Assembly (NCBI GenBank): GCA_029558715.1
Contig: JAKQEA010000052.1
Span: 1 to 64,000 of the forward strand
Direction: 5' to 3'
Origin: Bacteroidota bacterium
GTDB taxonomy: Bacteria; Bacteroidota; Bacteroidia; Chitinophagales; Chitinophagaceae
Length of the DNA stretch: 64,000 bases
Shown here: positions 28,336 to 37,062 of the stretch, one piece after another
How the letters are laid out: every line of letters starts with the position of its first letter
How positions within the stretch are numbered: the first letter of the stretch is position 1
Program-made: the position numbers and the translations under genes
The notes under the pieces: model-generated
Told to the model about the DNA's origin: nothing
Seen by the model: only the letters and a program-made list of their open reading frames with translations
The model's database searches: none

Positions 28336-29436
28336 ATGAAAACAATGAAGAGTTTGGAACATTTAGCCGCTGTAATTCAGGAAACCAATACTTATTTTGT
28401 CAAAAAAGCCCAACAACAGGTAAACACTGCCCTTACTATCCGAAATTGGCTCATTGGTTTTTATATTGTGGAATATGAGCAAAACGGCGGCGGCCGGGCA
28501 ATCTACGGCACCGCCTTACTCAAGGTATTAGCAAAAAGGCTTCTTGAAAAGGGCATCAAATCCTTACAAGAACGGAACCTTTACCTGTGCCGGGATTTCT
28601 ACCGGGCTTACCCCAAGATTTTGCAGTCGGGGTCTGCGAAATCATATATTACTGATTTTCAATTATTTGAAAAATTGCAGACGGCGTCTGCAAAATTACA
28701 GCAGACAAAGCCTGATGAACGAATCAGCCTACTAATAACCCATCTCAGTTTTTCCCACTTTATTGAGCTATTAAAAGCCGATGCGGGGGCGAAAAGGTGG
28801 TTTTATGAGGAACAGGCGGTTGAAAACAACTGGCCTGTAAAAGAGCTTAAACGGGCTATTGACAGCCTGTTATACGAAAGAACCGGATTGAGCCAAGACG
28901 GTGCCACCACACTTCAAGATTTTAAAAAGGACACTGAACACCTGCCGGAAGCCGTTTTTCGAAATACCTACCTGTTAGAGTTTTTGGGGCTGGAGGATAA
29001 AGCGCCTTTTACTGAAAGTGATTTAGAAGAACGCATCATCACCAACCTGCAGCATTTTCTGCTGGAACTTGGCCGGGGCTTTTGTTTTGAACACCGGCAG
29101 CACCGCATTACGTTTGGCAATAAGCACTATCGTATTGACCTGGTGTTTTACCACCGCATTTTGAAATGCCATGTGTTGCTTGATTTAAAGATTGGCGAAT
29201 TTGACCATGCTGATGCCGGGCAAATGAATATGTACCTGAACTATTACACAGAGAACGAAAGCCACAATGGCGATAACCCACCGGTTGGTATTATATTATG
29301 CAGCGGTAAAAATGAAGCGCTGGTAAAATATGCAACTATGGGTTTGCCGCAGCAGATTTTTGTGAGTAAGTATTTGGTGAATTTGCCGAGTGAAAAAGAG
29401 TTGAAGCAGATTCTTGATGAAGAAAATGGGAAATGA
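28336..29436 (+). CDS. DUF1016 (YhcG-type) PD-(D/E)xK nuclease-domain protein
   Basis: 366 residues. The N-terminal DUF1016 helical domain has ALTIRNWLIGFYIVEYEQNG, GRAIYGTALLKVLAKRL and ERNLYLCRDFYRAYP. The C-terminal nuclease-like domain is RITFGNKHYRIDLVFYHRIL and KCHVLLDLKIGEFD, with D268, D283 and K285 as the likely metal and catalytic residues (DLK here rather than the more common ELK). The family is frequent in mobile elements and near restriction systems; a DNA-processing or defence role is suspected but not established. It lies 18 bases after the integrase and is probably co-transcribed. Confidence 0.85.
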   Translation: MKTMKSLEHLAAVIQETNTYFVKKAQQQVNTALTIRNWLIGFYIVEYEQNGGGRAIYGTALLKVLAKRLLEKGIKSLQERNLYLCRDFYRAYPKILQSGSAKSYITDFQLFEKLQTASAKLQQTKPDERISLLITHLSFSHFIELLKADAGAKRWFYEEQAVENNWPVKELKRAIDSLLYERTGLSQDGATTLQDFKKDTEHLPEAVFRNTYLLEFLGLEDKAPFTESDLEERIITNLQHFLLELGRGFCFEHRQHRITFGNKHYRIDLVFYHRILKCHVLLDLKIGEFDHADAGQMNMYLNYYTENESHNGDNPPVGIILCSGKNEALVKYATMGLPQQIFVSKYLVNLPSEKELKQILDEENGK

Positions 29437-29448
29437 TATTTTGATACC

Positions 29449-29484
29449 AGCAACGGTATTTCATAGCATCATCGTTGCGTCGCA
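29449..29484. repeat. REP-like hairpin with TGCGACGCAACGA core
   Basis: CAACG (29451-29455) and CGTTG (29473-29477) can pair. The 13-base core TCGTTGCGTCGCA (29472-29484) is the exact reverse complement of 58454-58466. Both copies lie between genes, as expected of repetitive extragenic palindromes. Confidence 0.45.
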
Positions 29485-29520
29485 ATCACTTCATCGTTTG
29501 GTTAGAATATCATAGGGAGA

Positions 29521-32043
29521 TTAAATACGAACCTGCTGCTCGACTTCAATTTCATTTTCAACTCTAATAAGGTTGTAGATGTCAATTTCTGCATTTAAAA
29601 CCTCAAAGCTAACAACAACAGAATATGGAATTTCTTCAGTTATATCTTTTTCCCATCCTTTATGCCCTATAATAGCAATTGAAAATTCTTCCGGAAGATT
29701 ATACGATTTGGCAACTAACCAATCCTTTTGTAAGGAACTGTCTTGCCTTCTTAATCCTTTCACACTTCCCCATGAAACATTTTCCCGAATACACCAAGGA
29801 ATATTTTCCGCACTGTCATCTTCTTCCTCTATTTCATCGCCCTCTGAATATAGGCTTACCCTTGTTTTGAATTGATTGTAACTTTCTCCAAACTTAGAGC
29901 TTTGCCAATCTAACCAAGTAGATAAATATGACTTTGTTAACCGCCTAGTTCGCCTCGTTTTAGAGGTAAAAGCTAAGGTTACTTCAATTAAGATGTCATA
30001 CTCATCACCAACTCTATTTAATTCTTCAGGTATTTTAATTGTATAAATTTCGGCTTGCTTTGCTGAGATTTTACTTTCAGCAGTTAGCGTAATTCGTTCA
30101 GCAAAATTTTGGGTAGCTCTGATTTTTGAAGGGATACCATAACCATACATTCTTATATTGTCAATTGAAGGGTTACGAAATTTATCTTCTGGCAATCTTG
30201 CTGACTGAACTATTAAGGCCCTTAAAAGGTTAGAAGTCGCTGCAGGGATTTCATTTAGCACTGCTCCTGCAATATGAGAAACCTTAGGTGCCGCATAAGA
30301 TGTGCCCACATCATAACCAATAGCATTACTCCCATCAAAAGTTGTTTTTATTATTTCAGCACTCGTAACTGGTAATGTTGAAATTAATGGGTTTGCATTT
30401 TTTTCTCTTATATAGTCGCCTCCGTATTCAACAATATCTGGCTTTATCATTTTCCAAATGCCCGGACCAGTCCTTGTTAGTGCAGATGGTTCATTTGCTC
30501 CCGCAAAAGACTCTCTATCCTCATCATTATATTTTGCATTACCTACCGAACCAACTGTTAATGCAAAGCAGCTTTGTGCAGGATTAGCAATTCTGCTCGC
30601 AGCTTCCAAAAGGTATTGAGGATAATTTCTTCCGGCTTGCAAATGTTGTAAAATTCCGGGATTTGAAGGAACAGGATTAGTGGGATTAATATTCCCTGCT
30701 GATATAATAAATAACTTGTCTTTATTGTGTGAAATAATATCAATCGCACCAGCCCACTCACTCATGTGAACTGTTTTGCATGGTCGTTTCGAGTTAATAG
30801 AAAGATTGAAAATTTTAACATCGTGACAATCATCAACAATATTATACATTAATTCAGGTGGATATAGTTCTTCAGGCAGCCATCCGTTATTATCAAGAAC
30901 TTTCGCATTTTGTATCCATAAGTTATGTCTATGGTTGCCTGTTTTTGGAATTGTATTTCCAAATAATATTGAACCTGTTACTTTAGTTCCATGACCACCG
31001 CCTGGCACCATGTCTGCCACTGATGCCTCTCTTAATATATACGATTTAGAATTCGCAGAGTCAATAGCATCTGTTATCATTCTATGCTCTTCCTGAATAC
31101 CGCTATCAATCACACAAATTTTTGGAGCATTATTTTCTGGTGCAGCAAATGAAACTTCTATAATTTCTTCTTCACCCGTATCAGGATGTTCAAAAGTCAA
31201 ATCATCATACTCTGAAACATCAAATAAATACTGATAGCTAAGAACAAAGTCTTTTAAAGCCCTGCCTGAAAATAATACACGGCAGCTAAAGCTATCATCA
31301 TATCCAACGAAGTCACTTTTTCTCTCGCCTTCTAATTCAGTAATAAATGCATCAAGCTCATCCTGGCGCTGCATTTCTAAATCTCCTCTTTGTCTTTCAA
31401 GTATTTCTTTTTTCTCAAGCCATCTTTCATAACGACGTTGAAATTGCCTTTCAGATTCATTCCGCTTTTTTGCCGGCGTTGCAGATATTTTTACATAGCA
31501 AGCCACACTTATATCCACAAGCAAAGCTTCGTCATCAGTAATATCCTCCCACTTTTCTTTCAGCTCGTCAGACAATATATAATCCACCCGCCATTGATTG
31601 CCTTCAATAATATTCCATAGTTTGGCAGCAGTATTCTTAAACTTTCCATTCTTCTTTATGAAATCTGCAATTTTAGTTTTCAAGCTTGTGAAATTGTCTC
31701 CCGATGCACCAATAATAAAGCCACCATCTTCTTCGGCTATTACTTCTATGCCAAAAGAATAAAGTTGCTCTGTATCAAAATCCTTACTGTCAATTTGAAG
31801 GAAAAGGGGAATGATATTAGAATCAGGCAAGGCCGGAAGTTGCTCTGACTCTCTTGCAATTAAATGATTATTCCACTCGTCAGCAATTTGATTAACTGAA
31901 TTTCTTAGTCCACGCCCATGTTGCTTCCGGTTGAATAGATTATCCGAAGTTTGTTGTGAAACACTTTTTTCGAATCGTCTTTTTTGAGCTTTATGTTTTG
32001 CAGAAATTTTCTTAGGCAAAGGGAGATGTGGAAAATCAGGCAT
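29521..32043 (-). CDS. ietS: Subtilisin-like S8 serine protease, IetS-type
   Basis: 840 residues without a signal peptide, so intracellular. A charged N-terminal region (about 1-300) with a coiled coil near 200-240 precedes the S8 domain. The triad is intact: D313 (CVIDSGIQEEH), H351 (GGGHGTKV) and S582 (VGTSYAAP). About 200 beta-rich residues follow. Its start is two bases from the AAA+ gene stop. The AAA+ ATPase/subtilisin pair matches the ietAS arrangement, known from plasmid stability work and reported as a phage-defence system. In this model the ATPase senses or restrains and the protease is the effector; that part is inferred. Confidence 0.8.
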   Translation of the reverse strand: MPDFPHLPLPKKISAKHKAQKRRFEKSVSQQTSDNLFNRKQHGRGLRNSVNQIADEWNNHLIARESEQLPALPDSNIIPLFLQIDSKDFDTEQLYSFGIEVIAEEDGGFIIGASGDNFTSLKTKIADFIKKNGKFKNTAAKLWNIIEGNQWRVDYILSDELKEKWEDITDDEALLVDISVACYVKISATPAKKRNESERQFQRRYERWLEKKEILERQRGDLEMQRQDELDAFITELEGERKSDFVGYDDSFSCRVLFSGRALKDFVLSYQYLFDVSEYDDLTFEHPDTGEEEIIEVSFAAPENNAPKICVIDSGIQEEHRMITDAIDSANSKSYILREASVADMVPGGGHGTKVTGSILFGNTIPKTGNHRHNLWIQNAKVLDNNGWLPEELYPPELMYNIVDDCHDVKIFNLSINSKRPCKTVHMSEWAGAIDIISHNKDKLFIISAGNINPTNPVPSNPGILQHLQAGRNYPQYLLEAASRIANPAQSCFALTVGSVGNAKYNDEDRESFAGANEPSALTRTGPGIWKMIKPDIVEYGGDYIREKNANPLISTLPVTSAEIIKTTFDGSNAIGYDVGTSYAAPKVSHIAGAVLNEIPAATSNLLRALIVQSARLPEDKFRNPSIDNIRMYGYGIPSKIRATQNFAERITLTAESKISAKQAEIYTIKIPEELNRVGDEYDILIEVTLAFTSKTRRTRRLTKSYLSTWLDWQSSKFGESYNQFKTRVSLYSEGDEIEEEDDSAENIPWCIRENVSWGSVKGLRRQDSSLQKDWLVAKSYNLPEEFSIAIIGHKGWEKDITEEIPYSVVVSFEVLNAEIDIYNLIRVENEIEVEQQVRI

Positions 32044-32045
32044 GT

Positions 32046-33047
32046 TTACTTACGCTTATTAAAAATTGTGTTTTCGGTTATTGATTGCAAAATATGATTT
32101 TGCTCTAAGGATTTTTTACCTTGTACAACACTTATTTTAGCAGCATCTTCTGCAACTTTTACTACTAGTGCAGCGGAGAAGCCTTTCAACTTTAATCCCA
32201 GGCTATTCCAGTTTATATCTTTTTCTTTATTTATTGCAGACAATGATTGTTGAAGTAGTTTTATAATTTCAACTTTCGAAGGTTTAGGCATTTCAATTAT
32301 TTCATCAAAACGCCTGAACAACGCAAAGTCGATAATCCCTTCAAAATTAGTAGTAGCAACCAATATACCCGGTGCATCATAGTCTTCCAAAAGGTTAAGT
32401 AAGATATTAACGATTCGGTGCATTTCACCAACATCCTGACCCTTTGACCTTGCCTTTGCTATAAAATCAAATTCATCTAAAAGCAGAACACATGGAACTT
32501 GCCTCAACGCTTCAAACAATTTTTTAAGGTTAGATGCCGACTCGCCTAAATAGGACGATATAATAGCTTCAAACCGAACTTTCAAAAAAGGAAGTCCGAT
32601 ATTCCATGCAATCCTTTCAGCTGTCATACTTTTACCACAACCAGGCGTACCGTATAATAAAATCTTTTGCTTGGGTTTAAGCCCCAGTTTTTTTAATCTT
32701 TCCCTGGCTACATATTCTTTTTCTATTCTTTTAATTTTATCTTCTACTAAATCGGGTAGCACCATTTCATGACGTAATTTTTCCCGATCAATATGTACTG
32801 CCAACGGTATATTATAACGCTTGTCAGTGGGTATAGTTACTCCTTTAGGTAATATTGATTTTAAATTACCCTGGAATGCCGTGTAAGTGTGAATATTCTT
32901 ATGAAGTATGTCCTTAAGACGGGCAGCAATTTTAGTATGCCCATTTTTACTTTCCTCTTCAATAATTCTTTCAGCTATTTTAACGATATCATCACTCGGA
33001 CTTCCTTCAATGGATTTAAATAGCCTTATCATCAGTTCTTGATTCAT
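32046..33047 (-). CDS. ietA: AAA+ ATPase partner of the S8 protease, IetA-type
   Basis: 333 residues. A helical N-terminal region (about 1-95) precedes the AAA+ core. Walker A is GTPGCGKS (133-140), Walker B VLLLDEFD (187-194), with sensor 1 in ILVATTNFE and an arginine-finger-like FRRFDE. The pore-loop-like region and YLGESASNLKKLF resemble unfolding or remodelling AAA+ proteins. It forms an operon with the protease, separated by two bases. A promoter lies 35 bases upstream. Confidence 0.85.
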   Translation of the reverse strand: MNQELMIRLFKSIEGSPSDDIVKIAERIIEEESKNGHTKIAARLKDILHKNIHTYTAFQGNLKSILPKGVTIPTDKRYNIPLAVHIDREKLRHEMVLPDLVEDKIKRIEKEYVARERLKKLGLKPKQKILLYGTPGCGKSMTAERIAWNIGLPFLKVRFEAIISSYLGESASNLKKLFEALRQVPCVLLLDEFDFIAKARSKGQDVGEMHRIVNILLNLLEDYDAPGILVATTNFEGIIDFALFRRFDEIIEMPKPSKVEIIKLLQQSLSAINKEKDINWNSLGLKLKGFSAALVVKVAEDAAKISVVQGKKSLEQNHILQSITENTIFNKRK

Positions 33048-33082
33048 GAACTTCTTTCCTTATTGGTTTATTAATTTCCTCT

Positions 33083-33112
33083 CAAATATAAGATAGTTAC
33101 TCTTATTATCAG
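33083..33112 (-). promoter_or_regulatory. Promoter of the ietAS-type operon
   Basis: On the minus strand TATATTTG (33090-33083) is a perfect -7 box, with CTG 19 bases upstream at 33112-33110 in place of TTG. The leader before the ATG at 33047 is short, about 30 bases. Confidence 0.5.
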
Positions 33113-33152
33113 AACTCATTTAGAAGTCAGTATGGGCAAGGTTTACAACGAG

Positions 33153-35108
33153 TTATACCTTCATTCTTAACCTCTCCACTTCCTCTCCAATCAACCTTTT
33201 CACATCCATCTTAACCTGGTAATAATTGTCCAACACCTGCTGCGGACTTACATCCGTTACTTTGGGTATGTCGTGATAGGCAGCTACTTCAGCATTTAAC
33301 TTATCATGGTCGTTAATAATTTCCGAATGAAACATTTTGAGCTTAATTTTTTCATCGGGGTTATCAGCAACAAGACCGACAAACTCACCGGATGAAAGAG
33401 CGGCAATTTTGGATGCAGGAATGGCGGCGTCCAATTGTTTGGAATGGCTGATAGAAGTATCAGTCCGGTTAACAGAAACACTCTGCCTGTCCTGCATAAT
33501 TTTTCCAAAACGCTCTGATAAAAGTTTGCTGGTTTCACCCATCACCTGGCCGCTGATGATGTTGCCGGTGATGTTTACAATCACATCAGCCTGTTCCCGT
33601 CCGTAATCTTTTTTAAGCTGGCTAAAATCTTGCATCGCTAAAGTAGTAGCGACTTTGTTACTTCTTGCCGTTGCAATCAGGCTGTCAATATTGTTGAAGT
33701 AGATGGTTGGAAATTCATCAAACACCAAACTGCATTTCAACATATTCTTTCTGTTCACCTGCCGTATCAATCTTGAAATGTAAAGTGATAATACCGCTCC
33801 GTAAATCTGTTGCTTCTCCGGATTATTACCTACACAAACGATTTTGGGATGTTTGGGGTTATTAATGTCCAATGTAAAATCATTACCTGATAAAACCCAA
33901 TACAAAGCCGGTGCCGCTAACCTTGCCATACCAATCTTTGCTGAAGCAACCTGGCCTTCCAATTGTTCCATTGCATCGTTTTGATAAGCCGTGATGAATG
34001 GGTTTACCAATACTTCAATTTCAGGTTGTGTATTGAGTACGGGAAATAACTCATCATACTCCGCCTGCATCAGTTCAATTACATGCGGCAAGGTGCAATA
34101 TTTTCCATCTTCATATTTCCGCAGAAACCAAATAACGGCTGTAACAAAGTTGATAGGTGATTCCACAAAAAAATCTCCCTGCTTGTTTATCCATTCCCTG
34201 TTTAATCCTAATAAAATAGTTCTTGCACTTTCGGTGGCATCGGTGATGTCATTCATACTTGATGGGTCAAGAGGATTGCAGCGATGGCTTACAGAAAGGT
34301 TATCGAAATTGATGACAAAGAATGAAGGTTTTGTTGCGTATTGCTGTTTATTCCGCTGCAGCCAGTTGTAAGCAATGCGGCTTAAATCATCATACTTAAA
34401 ATCATACACGAACATGCAAAACCCTTTTTCAATATGCTGCTTAATGATATGTTGAATTACAAACCAGCTTTTACCAGCGCCGGGGCTGCCAATTACCAGC
34501 AGGCCACGAAAAGGATTGATGATGTTTATCCAGCTTTTCTTTATTCTTCCTTTCAGATTATATCTTGCCGGTAAATTGATGGAGTATTCATTGCTGATTA
34601 ATCTTTCTTCCTGCGGAAATGTTTCGTTCAATGAATTAAAAACATCATCGCCCAAATTGTATTTAATTAAACGGCTTAATAAATTTCCACCTGCAAGTAT
34701 GAGTAAAAAGCCAATACCTGTAACCGTCATGTAAATAATGGCTACAGTTTGAGCAGGATATTGCAATTTGAAAAACATATAACTTCCCAAATACAAAAGC
34801 AAGCCAATTAAAAGATAAGCGGCGATACTTCGCTTGTTTATTTTTTCATCCTTCTTTCCCTGTGCGCCGAATAAAGAAATAACCAGCAATCCTAATCCCA
34901 CAAATTTTGAAGTAAATGAGTTGGCAAACAATCCTGTTTTGGAAATATTGCTCATCAACCGGTCTGTGATGGTTGATTTTATTTCCCATTGCTCAAATGC
35001 TACATAACAGAAATAATAAAAGTGCAGCAGCAATATAAAAATGCTGGCAAACCTTGTAAGGTCTATTATCTTCCGCAGCCCCTGCTCATTCTCCCCCGTA
35101 ACAGACAT
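33153..35108 (-). CDS. TraG/VirD4-like conjugative coupling ATPase
   Basis: 651 residues. Four N-terminal membrane segments (about 20-40, 68-82, 97-115 and 122-142) anchor it. The cytoplasmic ATPase has Walker A GSPGAGKS (207-214) and Walker B CSLVFDEFPTIY. DFSQLKKDYGREQADVIVNI is typical of TraG/TraD-type proteins. It links the relaxase-DNA complex to a secretion channel. It lies 18 bases downstream of the relaxase gene in the same operon. No channel genes are seen in the window, so transfer would need a helper element. Confidence 0.88.
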   Translation of the reverse strand: MSVTGENEQGLRKIIDLTRFASIFILLLHFYYFCYVAFEQWEIKSTITDRLMSNISKTGLFANSFTSKFVGLGLLVISLFGAQGKKDEKINKRSIAAYLLIGLLLYLGSYMFFKLQYPAQTVAIIYMTVTGIGFLLILAGGNLLSRLIKYNLGDDVFNSLNETFPQEERLISNEYSINLPARYNLKGRIKKSWINIINPFRGLLVIGSPGAGKSWFVIQHIIKQHIEKGFCMFVYDFKYDDLSRIAYNWLQRNKQQYATKPSFFVINFDNLSVSHRCNPLDPSSMNDITDATESARTILLGLNREWINKQGDFFVESPINFVTAVIWFLRKYEDGKYCTLPHVIELMQAEYDELFPVLNTQPEIEVLVNPFITAYQNDAMEQLEGQVASAKIGMARLAAPALYWVLSGNDFTLDINNPKHPKIVCVGNNPEKQQIYGAVLSLYISRLIRQVNRKNMLKCSLVFDEFPTIYFNNIDSLIATARSNKVATTLAMQDFSQLKKDYGREQADVIVNITGNIISGQVMGETSKLLSERFGKIMQDRQSVSVNRTDTSISHSKQLDAAIPASKIAALSSGEFVGLVADNPDEKIKLKMFHSEIINDHDKLNAEVAAYHDIPKVTDVSPQQVLDNYYQVKMDVKRLIGEEVERLRMKV

Positions 35109-35126
35109 GATACACTATTTTTGAAA

Positions 35127-36410
35127 TTAGAAATTGTTGTTATTGCGTTTTCTCCTTTTCCTTTTCTTCTTCATCAGATTACCAGGCACATTGTCGTACT
35201 GTTCTTTAGTGGATAGTAATACATCAAGCGGCGTTTCTATTTTTGATGATGCTGAGATGGATTTTTCATGTTCCTTTTGTTGATTAAACACTTTTTGTAG
35301 TCCGCCTGCAGCACTACCTGTTTTATTATCTTCCTGCTCAAGCACTTTATTTGCTGCTGTTTCTGAAAGCCTGCTTTGAATTGCTGCGGCACTGTAACCC
35401 TTACCCAAATCACTTCCGTTGAAAACGCATTTGGTAATGTTGTCAACAAACGTAATTCCATACAATCTGCCCTCTGCATTTTGGCGAAGCAACACATAAA
35501 TATTTTGCTTACTTAAGTTGTCAACCAAATTCTTTATTGATTTATTTGATATTGGCAGTGCTTCATCTAATGCCGATTTGGTTCTATGCTTCAACGGTTC
35601 TCTTGCAATTTCATTGGCTTCAAATTTTTTCTCCAGGTTATCCAGTATTGGTTTGCAGCTGATACTACTTGCTTTGATAGGAACACCCACTTTATTTCCA
35701 TTGGAATCTAAAATTCGATACACCAATCCACGGCTCTTATAAATCCTGCCTTCTTCCTTGCCTCTGTCTGCAATTACATTGAACTGTTTTAAAGCTGCAT
35801 TAAACTCGGGCAGTGATGTGAATTTGTATTGATTGAAAACAGCACCAACTGTATTGCTAATAGCTCTTTTGGTTTCATGCTTTCCATAAATCACTTTCGC
35901 TGCATCTACAGGTTTTATTCCAGGGTTTCTTAATTCTGCCTGCCGTTCTGCTTTGATTAACCCAAACTGCTGCTCAATTTCTTTTCTGGCTTTTTCACTC
36001 TGGTTTCTGCCGATGTTGTGGGTATTTATTCGGCTGCCATCTACTTTGATTGTAGTGCTTACAATGTGAATGTGTGGATGACCAGCATCTTCATGTTTGT
36101 AAACAAGGAAGGGCTGCTCACCAAAACCAATCTTGCTCATATAGAGCTCTGCAATCTTCAAAAGTTTTTCATCCTGCAGTTTTTCAGATGAGCTGAAATT
36201 GAGTGAAACATGCAGGGTTTTTGTAGTCGCTCTTTCATTCAAAATATTCAAGCGCTCAAAGCCTGCCAGCTTTTGATAAAAATTCATCTGCTTTGCATCT
36301 TTTAGATAGTTGGCGGCATGTAAACAAACAGCTTTGCCCTTCTGTGTTTTTTGCTCGTTGTAGTTCAACACAGCTTCAATGCTTTTCGGTATCGTTATTT
36401 TAGCAACCAT
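35127..36410 (-). CDS. Relaxase/mobilisation nuclease (MobB type)
   Basis: 427 residues. The relaxase domain has a likely nucleophile Tyr17 (AVLNYNEQK) and the metal-binding triad H111, H113, H115 (GHPHIHIV). LHVSLNFSSSEKL is the usual strand before the active site. The C-terminal half is charged and ends in a Lys/Arg-rich tail. It nicks oriT and leads the strand into the recipient. The gene overlaps the small accessory gene by 16 bases. The oriT candidate lies upstream of that gene. Confidence 0.88.
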   Translation of the reverse strand: MVAKITIPKSIEAVLNYNEQKTQKGKAVCLHAANYLKDAKQMNFYQKLAGFERLNILNERATTKTLHVSLNFSSSEKLQDEKLLKIAELYMSKIGFGEQPFLVYKHEDAGHPHIHIVSTTIKVDGSRINTHNIGRNQSEKARKEIEQQFGLIKAERQAELRNPGIKPVDAAKVIYGKHETKRAISNTVGAVFNQYKFTSLPEFNAALKQFNVIADRGKEEGRIYKSRGLVYRILDSNGNKVGVPIKASSISCKPILDNLEKKFEANEIAREPLKHRTKSALDEALPISNKSIKNLVDNLSKQNIYVLLRQNAEGRLYGITFVDNITKCVFNGSDLGKGYSAAAIQSRLSETAANKVLEQEDNKTGSAAGGLQKVFNQQKEHEKSISASSKIETPLDVLLSTKEQYDNVPGNLMKKKRKRRKRNNNNF

Positions 36411-36790
36411 TGTTCATACAGTTCGTTTACTTTTAAATTGATTTGTTCTGTCTTACTGATAAAAGCCTGATGCAAGGCGTCGTATTGTTGTATCCATTGC
36501 CTGAACTCCGGTATCTTATCCAGCAGGTGCAATTTGTGTACTGCCTGGTTAAAATTGTTACCGATAGCATTGAGTTCTTTTTTCAACTCCAGCATCTGTG
36601 TTAGAAAATCATCAGCTGATTGATTTCTGTAGGTAATAGTAACAGGCCTTTGCAGTAATACTTTTCGTATGTAGTTACTCAGGTCTTTGTCGGTTGATTT
36701 TTCCTGCAACCTTGTAAGCCGGCTGAGTTCGGTATCATTCATTCTTGTTTTTACAAAATGCTTCCGCAATTCCTTCGTCACCTTTTCCAT
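36395..36790 (-). CDS. Relaxosome accessory protein (MobA/MobC type)
   Basis: 131 residues. The N-terminal part (KHFVKTRMNDTELSRLTRLQ, then DLSNYIRKVLLQRP) is a ribbon-helix-helix-like DNA-binding domain. The ELNAIGNNFNQAVHKLH motif is characteristic of bacterial mobilisation proteins. The rest is a coiled coil. It should bind beside oriT and assist the relaxase. It is the first gene of the minus-strand operon mobA-relaxase-coupling protein. Confidence 0.82.
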   Translation of the reverse strand: MEKVTKELRKHFVKTRMNDTELSRLTRLQEKSTDKDLSNYIRKVLLQRPVTITYRNQSADDFLTQMLELKKELNAIGNNFNQAVHKLHLLDKIPEFRQWIQQYDALHQAFISKTEQINLKVNELYEQWLLK

Positions 36791-36862
36791 TTCACATTAT
36801 TTTATCTGTTGCTGTTTTTTGAAGTGGCTTTCACAAACCCAAAACGAGTTCCGAGTGAAGGA

Positions 36863-36991
36863 CAAGATGACCGCAAATGTGCCACATTTGTACATCTTGC
36901 CATGTGCAAGACCGGGCACATTAAGCCTTTTATAAAATCTCCTGTGTTCTGCCCTTTCAAACTCATACCTTGTACAGTATAAAATTTATAC
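36863..36991. other. Candidate oriT: cluster of inverted repeats
   Basis: The 272-base gap upstream of the mobilisation genes has no gene. It holds nested repeats CAAGATG (36863-36869) / CATCTTG (36893-36899) around the perfect palindrome CAAATGTG-c-CACATTTG (36874-36890). Next is ATGTGC (36902-36907) / GCACAT (36916-36921), followed by TAAGCC, and GTATAAA-a-TTTATAC (36977-36991). Relaxase recognition sites are typically an inverted repeat just before nic, upstream of the mob genes. The exact nick site cannot be called. Confidence 0.5.
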
Positions 36992-37062
36992 CGTTTATGA
37001 GATTTGCATGGCTAATATTTAGTCAGGCAACTACTTTTAAATAACCTATTAATTGGAATTAT

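Noticed and set aside
33153-37062. A self-transmissible conjugative element
   Set aside because: Relaxase, accessory and coupling genes are present but no mating-channel (VirB4/TraG-N/TraK-type) genes occur in the window; only mobilisation can be claimed.
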